Assembly (NCBI GenBank): GCA_958445065.1
Contig: CAUCQW010000012.1
Location: forward strand, 17,147-81,146
DNA: 64,000 bases
Direction of reading: 5' to 3'
Source of the DNA: an uncultured Collinsella sp.
GTDB lineage: Bacteria > Actinomycetota > Coriobacteriia > Coriobacteriales > Coriobacteriaceae
Both the position numbers and the translations under genes were made by a program. The notes beneath the pieces are model-generated. The model was not told the DNA's origin and did not search any database. It saw nothing but the letters and a program-made list of their open reading frames with translations. Below, piece by piece: positions 58,144 to 64,000 of this stretch; position 1 is the first letter of the stretch, and each line of letters starts with the position of its first letter.

Positions 58144-60597
58144 CTAGCCGCGGACCTCGCCGTTTACGCCCTTGCACACCTTGGTGACGATCTTCTGGTG
58201 CGCCTTTTCGACCTCTTCGCTGGTGAGCGTGTGGTCGTCGGAGCGATACGTAAGCGCAAAGGCCATGGATTTCTTGCCCTTGCCGATGCGGACCGGATCG
58301 CGGTAGACATCGAACAGGCGCACGCCCTCGAGCAGCTTGCCGCCGGCACTCGTAATACGACGCTCAAGATCCTCGCAGGTCACAGTGTTGTCGACCACGA
58401 TAGCAAGGTCGTGCTCAACGGCCGGGTACTGCGAGAACTCACGGTAGTTCTCCTGGTTGCGGGCGCCCTTGATCAACTTGTCCAGGTCGAGCTCAAAGGC
58501 AACGACGACCTCGTCAATGCCCATAGCCTCGCGCGCCTCGGGGTGGATCTCGCCAACCCAGCCCAGCACGGTACCGCCCGAGAGCACCTCGGCAGCACGA
58601 CCCGGCTGCAGGAAGGCATAGCTCTCGCCCTCGACGGGACGGAATCGAACCTTCTCGATGCGCAGCTGAGCAAGCAGCTCCTCAACGATGCCCTTGCCAA
58701 AGAAGAAGCGCAGCTTACGGTACTTCATGTTCCAGGACTGCTCGCTCCACTGGCCCGAGAGCACGCCCGCTACGGACTTGGTCTCCTTGGGCAGGCTGGC
58801 GTTCTCGCGACCGTGGAACAAGCTGCCGACCTCGTACAGGTGCACGTTGGGCGTGCCGTGGGCCTCGTTATAGGCCACGGATTGCAGCAGGCCCGGCAGC
58901 AGCGAACGGCGCATCTCGGTCTGCTCGGCCACCAGCGGGTTCATGAGAACCACGGGGCAGCCGCGGCCCTCGGTGGACATGCCAATCTTCTCCAGGTCGC
59001 CCGGGGCAGCAAAGCCAAAGGTCGTGGTCTCGTTGAGGCCACAGGCGCGCAGGATCTCGCCGACCTTGCGGGTAAGCTTCTGCTCGCGCGTCAGACCGCC
59101 GATGTGGTTCTTGGCAGCCGGAATGGTTGCCGTGACGCGACCCATGCCCCATAGGCGCAGGACTTCCTCGATCAGGTCGATCTCACGCGGCAGGTCGGGA
59201 CGGAAGCTCGGCGGCGTGACCATAAAGTCCTCGCCGTCGCGCTCGACGGTGCAGCCCAGGCGGGTGAGCGAGCGCTCGATAAAGTCGGGCTCGATGTCGG
59301 CACCGCAGATGGCGTGCACGCGGGCCAGGCGCAGCTTGATGCTGTCGATGGTCTTGGGCGCGGGGAACACGTCCACATAGCCGGGGGCGACCTCGCCGCC
59401 GGCGATCTCCTCGATAAGCGCGCACGTCACATTGGCGACGTCCACGCAGCCGGTCTCGTCGACCTGGCGCTCAAAGCGGATGGAGGCGTCGGAGATCAGC
59501 GACAGGTCACGGCTGGTGTGCGAGGTGCGGCCGGCGTTGAAGCAGGCGCTCTCGACCATCACATCGACGGTATCGTCCTCGATCTCGGAATCCATACCGC
59601 CCATGACACCGGCCAGCGCCACGGGACGCTCGCCGTCGGTGATGAGGCCCATGCCGGCGTCGAGCACGCGCTCCTCGCCGTCGAGAGTCGTGAACTTCTC
59701 GTCCTGCTGGGCGGCGCGAACCACCACGCGACGGTGGCCATCGCGCTCGGCAAAGGTGTCGAGGTCAAAGGCGTGCAGCGGCTGGCCGGTGAGCATCATC
59801 ACGTAGTTGGTGATATCAACGATGTTGTTGTGCGGGCGCACGCCCAGGGCGTTGAGGCGCTTGACCATCCAGTCGGGCGAGGGACCGACCTTCACGTTGC
59901 GCACGATGCGGGCGACGTAGCGGTCGCACAGGCCCTCGTCGGCAATCTCGACCGAAAGCTCGTCGTCGGTCGCGCGGCCGGTCTCGACCTTGATGGCGGG
60001 CAGCTCAACGTGGAAATCGCGGTCGAAGATGGCACCGGTTTCGCGGGCCATGCCGATCATGGACAGGCAGTCGGGGCGGTTGGGCGTGATCTCGCAGTCG
60101 AGCACGGTGTCGCTCGAGCCCACGTACTCGGCAAACGGCATGCCGCAGGGCGTATCCTCGGGCAGGATCATGATGCCGGAGTGGTCGCCGCCCAGGCCGA
60201 GCTCGCGCGCGGAGCAGTTCATGCCCATGGACACGACGCCGCGAAGCTTGCTCTTCTTGATCTTGACGTCGCCGGGCAGGACAGCGCCGATCATGGCCGT
60301 GACGATGTGGTCACCAGCCTCGAAGTTCTGTGCGCCGCAGACGATCTGCAGCGGGGCGGGGTTGCCATCGGCGTCGAGGTTCTTGTCGCCCACGTCGACC
60401 GAGCACACATACATGTGGTCGCTATCGGGGTGCGGGGTCTTGGTGAGCACCTTGGCGGTCACCACGTGGTCGAAGGACTCGCCCACGGTGTCGATCGCCT
60501 CGACCTCGGTACCGGTACGGATATATTCGTCCGAAAGGGTCTTGGGATCCTCCGGAATATCGATCATGGTCTTGAGCCAGTCGTAAGAAACGCGCAT
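58144..60597 (-). CDS. pheT: Phenylalanine--tRNA ligase beta subunit
   Basis: 817 residues, forming an alpha2-beta2 enzyme with PheS. It begins RVSYDWLKTMIDIPEDP and has the tRNA-binding EMAP-like domain (VVTAKVLTKTPHPDSDHMYVC), the B3/B4 editing domain (INTHR-type region LTGQPLHAFDLD, with the RAAQQDEKFTTLDGEER segment), the B5 domain and a C-terminal ferredoxin-like anticodon-binding domain (REFSQYPAVEHDLAIVVD). It is 60 bases downstream of pheS and shares its T-box leader. Confidence 0.97.
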   Translation of the reverse strand: MRVSYDWLKTMIDIPEDPKTLSDEYIRTGTEVEAIDTVGESFDHVVTAKVLTKTPHPDSDHMYVCSVDVGDKNLDADGNPAPLQIVCGAQNFEAGDHIVTAMIGAVLPGDVKIKKSKLRGVVSMGMNCSARELGLGGDHSGIMILPEDTPCGMPFAEYVGSSDTVLDCEITPNRPDCLSMIGMARETGAIFDRDFHVELPAIKVETGRATDDELSVEIADEGLCDRYVARIVRNVKVGPSPDWMVKRLNALGVRPHNNIVDITNYVMMLTGQPLHAFDLDTFAERDGHRRVVVRAAQQDEKFTTLDGEERVLDAGMGLITDGERPVALAGVMGGMDSEIEDDTVDVMVESACFNAGRTSHTSRDLSLISDASIRFERQVDETGCVDVANVTCALIEEIAGGEVAPGYVDVFPAPKTIDSIKLRLARVHAICGADIEPDFIERSLTRLGCTVERDGEDFMVTPPSFRPDLPREIDLIEEVLRLWGMGRVTATIPAAKNHIGGLTREQKLTRKVGEILRACGLNETTTFGFAAPGDLEKIGMSTEGRGCPVVLMNPLVAEQTEMRRSLLPGLLQSVAYNEAHGTPNVHLYEVGSLFHGRENASLPKETKSVAGVLSGQWSEQSWNMKYRKLRFFFGKGIVEELLAQLRIEKVRFRPVEGESYAFLQPGRAAEVLSGGTVLGWVGEIHPEAREAMGIDEVVVAFELDLDKLIKGARNQENYREFSQYPAVEHDLAIVVDNTVTCEDLERRITSAGGKLLEGVRLFDVYRDPVRIGKGKKSMAFALTYRSDDHTLTSEEVEKAHQKIVTKVCKGVNGEVRG

Positions 60598-60660
60598 CTA
60601 ACTGGTCTCCTTTCATAAATGCGGCTTTGAGCCGGAAACTGCAACTAAGAAGAAAGCGTT

Positions 60661-61737
60661 CTAGAACTGGTTCAAGAACCTCATGTCACCAGTCATCAAC
60701 GTGCGCAGGTCGGGCAGGTCGTAGCGCAGTGCCGCGACGCGCTCGGCGCCAATACCAAAGGCGAAGCCGGTGTACTTCTCGGGGTCGATGCCGCAGTTGA
60801 TCAGGACGTTGGGGTCGACCATACCGCAGCCCAGGATCTCGATCCAGCCGCTGTGCTTGCAGAAGTTGCAGCCCTTGCCGCCGCACACGTGGCAGCTCAC
60901 GTCCACCTCGCAGCTGGGCTCGGTGAAGGGGAAGAAGTGCGGGCGGTAACGCGTCTTGCGATCCTCGCCAAACATGCACTTAACAAAGTAGTCGAGCGTG
61001 CCCTTAAGATCGCCAAAGGTGATGCCCTCGTCGACGACCAGGCCCTCAATCTGGTTGAACTGCGGCAGATGGCAGGCGTCGGCCGTGTCGGGACGGTAGA
61101 CGGTGCCCGGGCAGATCATGTAGATGGGCGGCTTCTGCGACTCCATGGTGTGGATCTGCACGCCCGAGGTCTGGGTGCGCAGCAGCACGTCGGACTCACC
61201 GTGAGCGTGAGCCTCGGGATGCGCGACGCTGCCGGGGTTGTTGTCGACCACATAGAACGTGTCGCGAGCCGAGCGGCTCGGGTGATCCATGGGCGCGTTG
61301 AGCGCGGTGAAGTTGTAGTAGGAAGTATCGACCATGGGGCCGGACTCGACGGTGTAGCCGATGCCGCAGAAGATGTCCTCGGCCTCCTCGATGATCTGCT
61401 TGATCAGGTGCTGGTGACCGATCTGCGGACGGATGCCCGGCAGCGTGATGTCGACGGCCTCGTGCTCGAGTACGTGCTTGAGGGCGGCGGCCTTCATCTC
61501 GGTGGTGCGCTCGTCGAGCATGCCCTCGATCAGCTGGCGCATCTCGTTGGCGCGTTTGCCCATCATGGGACGATCCTCGGGAGCGAGCTTGCCCATCATG
61601 CGCATCAGGCCGGTGATACGGCCCTTGCGGCCGAGCAGCTCAACGCGCGCGGCCTCGAGCTTGGCGGCGTCGTCAGCGCTAGTGACGAGCTCCTTGGCCT
61701 CTTCCTCGAGTTTGACCAGATCATCAATCAGACTCAT
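60661..61737 (-). CDS. pheS: Phenylalanine--tRNA ligase alpha subunit
   Basis: About 358 residues from ATG 61737, behind AAAGGG; earlier in-frame codons lie in the T-box leader. The N-terminal coiled coil (LIDDLVKLEEEAKELVTSADD) is followed by the catalytic domain: motif 2 region FNQIEGLVVDEGITFGDLKG, RFRPHFFPFTEPSCEVDVS-like PHFFPFTEPS, and motif 3 in GFAFGIGAERVAALRYDLPDLR. The motif includes a CxxC-type insertion (CHVCGGKGCNFCKHSG) common in this class. First gene of the pheST operon. Confidence 0.97.
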   Translation of the reverse strand: MSLIDDLVKLEEEAKELVTSADDAAKLEAARVELLGRKGRITGLMRMMGKLAPEDRPMMGKRANEMRQLIEGMLDERTTEMKAAALKHVLEHEAVDITLPGIRPQIGHQHLIKQIIEEAEDIFCGIGYTVESGPMVDTSYYNFTALNAPMDHPSRSARDTFYVVDNNPGSVAHPEAHAHGESDVLLRTQTSGVQIHTMESQKPPIYMICPGTVYRPDTADACHLPQFNQIEGLVVDEGITFGDLKGTLDYFVKCMFGEDRKTRYRPHFFPFTEPSCEVDVSCHVCGGKGCNFCKHSGWIEILGCGMVDPNVLINCGIDPEKYTGFAFGIGAERVAALRYDLPDLRTLMTGDMRFLNQF

Positions 61738-61821
61738 GTCTTCCCTTTCGTCTCTCGCGCATCCGCGCTCCGGGACGGCTGACGCCGCCCGATGTTGCGG
61801 ATGCGCGGCCCGGTTCGGTAA

Positions 61822-62090
61822 CAAAAAAAACCGCCCTCGGGCATGTACATTGCCCAAGGACGGTTGAATTCCGCGGTACCACCTTGTTTGACCCGGCGGA
61901 TGTCTGGCCCGCCGCGCCCACTCTGTGCCTCTTGTCGCGAGGCTCACGGCTTCCCTACTGGGACTTTGCTGCCACTGGCCGCGTGCCCGTTGAGGTCGCT
62001 GCTCGGGAGTGAACGCTTGGCCCTTGCCACCGCAGGAAGGCTTGCAGCCCATGACCTTCCCTCTCTTGCCGGCGACGCGGCGGGCAAAAC
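61822..62090 (-). ncRNA. T-box riboswitch upstream of pheST
   Basis: The T-box core AAGGTGGTACCGCGG is exact at 61871-61885 on the minus strand. It is followed by a terminator (CCGTCC..GGGCGG arms around 61829-61864) with eight T at 61823-61830. The 180 bases upstream fold into stem-I type elements; TTCA at the position expected for the specifier loop (GCGTTCACTCC region) would give the Phe codon UUC. Uncharged tRNA-Phe would stabilise the antiterminator. The exact 5' end is not determined. Confidence 0.9.
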
Positions 62091-62242
62091 CCTCTCCGTC
62101 AACGCATTGGGCTATAGGATAACACATTTCGCGAGTGCATCGCCGCGTTCCGTTTTGTTCGCGCTGGGTACAAGGCAGGTAGCTGTGCAAACTGGCCGCG
62201 CACCCGCCTGCGGCGCTCGGCCTGCGAGATTAAGGATACGGT

Positions 62243-63826
62243 ATGGGAAAGAAACTCGATAAGAAGGCCAAGGCCGCCGTGGCAAAGGCCGCCAAGGGCG
62301 TCAAGGCCGCTAAAGTCGACAAGGCCGTCAAAAAGTTCCGCAAACTCGAGGGCAAGCTGTGGACTCGCGAGTACCTGCTCAAGATTGCCGAGTTCGATGG
62401 GGCGACGATTGCTCCTGCCAACGGCGCTGCCGCCCGTGCCGACGCCATGGGCACGCTTGCCGGCGAGCATCACAAGCTGCTGACCAGCGAGAAGTCCGTT
62501 GAGCTCGTACGCTCGTTAGCGCGCGAGACGGTTGCAGGCGGACACGTAGACGACCCGCAGCTGCTCGACGAGATTCGCGTGCTCGGCCGCGACCAGCGCG
62601 AGGCAAGCGTTATTCCTACCGAGGAGGCCGAGGCCTGGACCAGGCTCACCTGCGAGGCCGACGCCGTGTGGCATAAGGCCAAGACGGCCAACGACTGGGC
62701 GAGCTTTGAGCCCTATGTGGATAGAATCGTCGCCCAACTTAAGCATCAGGCCGAACTCATGGACCCCAAGCGCGACCCATACGACGTTTGGCTCGACCAG
62801 TACGAGCGCGGCCTTTCTGCCGAGAGCTTCGACGCGTTTTGCGAGGAGGTCAAGGCCACGGTCGTGCCGCTCGTGCACGCCATCGGCGAGCGCGGCCAGC
62901 AGCCCGCTGCCGACTTTTTGCACGCCCGCGTGCCCGAGGCCGCCCAGCGCGCCATGAGCTTCGACCTGATGAAGCTCGTCGGCCTGAACCTGGACGACAC
63001 CACGCTTGCCTTTACCGAGCACCCGTTTAGCGAGGGCTTTGCCGTGGGTGACGCGCGCATCGCGACACACATCTACGAGGACGATTGCATCTCCAACGTC
63101 TACAGCATCATCCACGAGGCGGGGCACACCATGTACGAGCTGGGCGTCAATCCCGCCTATGCGCGCACCTGCCTGGAGGGCGGCACCTCCATGGGCATCC
63201 ACGAGAGCCAGAGCCGCTTCTTTGAGAACACCGTGGGCCGCAGCCGTGCCTTTATGGGACCGCTGCTCGAGGTGCTGCGCCGCCACGCACCCGAGGTCTA
63301 CGGCGACGTCGACGAGGACACGCTCTACCACGCCGTGAACATCGCGCAGCCTTCGCTGATCCGCACCGAGGCCGACGAGCTCACCTATCCGCTGCACGTT
63401 ATGGTGCGCTACGAGATCGAGCGCATGCTGTTTACCGGCGAGGCCACGGCCAAGGACATCCCCGCGCTTTGGAATCGCTTTATGGATGAGTACCTGGGCA
63501 TTCCCGTTCCCGACGACACGCACGGCTGCCTACAGGATACGCACTGGAGCGGCGGCTCGTTTGGCTACTTCCCCACGTATGCGCTGGGCAGTGCCTACGA
63601 TGCCATGTTTGTGCCGGCCATGTGCCGCGACGGTGTCGACCTTACCGGCGCCTGCGCGAGCGGCGACCTGACACCTGTCCGCGCCTGGCTGGGCGAGCAC
63701 ATTTGGCAGTGGGGCCGCGCCAAGGACGCGCCGGAGCTCATCAAGGGCGCGTGCGGCATGGCGTTCGATGCCCGCTACTACTGCAGCCACCTGCAGGACA
63801 AGTTCACCACGCTCTACGAACTGTAA
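62243..63826 (+). CDS. M32-family carboxypeptidase
   Basis: 527 residues; thermostable carboxypeptidase-like zinc metalloprotease, cytoplasmic. The HExxH motif lies in IIHEAGHTMYELG, with the third zinc ligand Glu in GIHESQSRFFEN. Other family features are TEHPFSEGFAVGD and a C-terminal DTHWSGGSFGYFPTYALGS. The first 45 residues are a Lys/Ala-rich basic tail not typical of the family. ATG 62243 follows AAGGA by six bases. Divergent from pheST. Confidence 0.92.
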   Translation: MGKKLDKKAKAAVAKAAKGVKAAKVDKAVKKFRKLEGKLWTREYLLKIAEFDGATIAPANGAAARADAMGTLAGEHHKLLTSEKSVELVRSLARETVAGGHVDDPQLLDEIRVLGRDQREASVIPTEEAEAWTRLTCEADAVWHKAKTANDWASFEPYVDRIVAQLKHQAELMDPKRDPYDVWLDQYERGLSAESFDAFCEEVKATVVPLVHAIGERGQQPAADFLHARVPEAAQRAMSFDLMKLVGLNLDDTTLAFTEHPFSEGFAVGDARIATHIYEDDCISNVYSIIHEAGHTMYELGVNPAYARTCLEGGTSMGIHESQSRFFENTVGRSRAFMGPLLEVLRRHAPEVYGDVDEDTLYHAVNIAQPSLIRTEADELTYPLHVMVRYEIERMLFTGEATAKDIPALWNRFMDEYLGIPVPDDTHGCLQDTHWSGGSFGYFPTYALGSAYDAMFVPAMCRDGVDLTGACASGDLTPVRAWLGEHIWQWGRAKDAPELIKGACGMAFDARYYCSHLQDKFTTLYEL

Positions 63827-63849
63827 GGCATAACCGACACGCCAACGCA

Positions 63850-63890
63850 AAGGGGACGCCGCGGAACCAATCCGCAGCGTCCCCTTTTTT
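63850..63890 (+). terminator. Terminator of the M32 carboxypeptidase gene
   Basis: AGGGGACGC and GCGTCCCCT arms with an inner CGGA/TCCG pair and six T on the plus strand, 24 bases after the stop. Confidence 0.9.
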
Positions 63891-64000
63891 CACCCAATAA
63901 CTAGGTACCTAATGACTAGTTCGTTGACGCTAATGTCTTGGCAACGTCAGACACTATGACCCAATCCAGGGGCACGGAAACGACAGGAGCCCCCGCTCGT

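Overview
The window reads as a chromosomal segment of a high-GC, gut-type Coriobacteriia genome, most likely Collinsella or a close relative. The grounds are GC-rich codon use, a secretin-free Tad/Flp pilus operon, VanSR- and PhoPR-type two-component pairs, paired YhgE/Pip proteins, and the gene styles seen in that class. The genus is an inference from gene content. Almost all genes lie on the minus strand; the plus-strand exceptions are dacA, a 57-residue membrane protein, pyk and an M32 carboxypeptidase. No prophage, insertion sequence, rRNA operon or CRISPR array was seen.

Layout. 1-5.2 kb: edge of an unknown gene, hisS, a block of three large hairpins, an internally deleted MFS transporter, an M20 amidohydrolase and an EamA transporter. 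5.3-10.4 kb: two abutting YhgE/Pip genes. 10.7-15.6 kb: htpG, a GNAT acetyltransferase, then a Wzz/CpsD/CpsB tyrosine-phosphorylation module for surface polysaccharide. 15.8-20.9 kb: a PhoPR-like pair next to pstB, then a VanSR-like pair divergent from dacA. 22.6-38 kb: housekeeping genes (serS, proC, rlmH, SPFH protein, tatD, rsmA, metG, rsmI, a GH5-like protein) mixed with tRNA-Ser(GCT), three identical tRNA-Arg(ACG), tRNA-Leu(CAG) and tRNA-Phe(GAA). Near tRNA-Phe is a toxin-antitoxin pair. 38.2-47.8 kb: a compact Tad/Flp pilus operon. 48-54 kb: rsgA, a Ca2+-type P-ATPase with a structured leader, and pyk. 54.2-58 kb: a zinc phospholipase C-like gene and a nickel/cobalt ECF transporter behind a NikR-type operator. 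58.1-62.1 kb: pheST behind a T-box leader, then the M32 carboxypeptidase.

The most unusual feature is a family of about 186-190 bp elements immediately downstream of the Arg, Leu and Phe tRNA genes. Each lies between direct repeats made of the tRNA 3' end (from the T-loop onward) plus the tRNA terminator. Each holds a chain of small GC-rich hairpins ending in an inverted copy of a T-arm whose loop sequence matches the adjacent tRNA. A degenerate relic lies by tRNA-Ser. Other leads are a Ca2+-ATPase leader with a perfect 7-nt loop-loop complementarity and a buried ribosome-binding site, a GH5-like protein that appears to lack its acid/base residue, and nested double hairpins between genes.

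Coordinates and sequence features were read by eye. No search or folding program was run, and a few sites may be off by one base.
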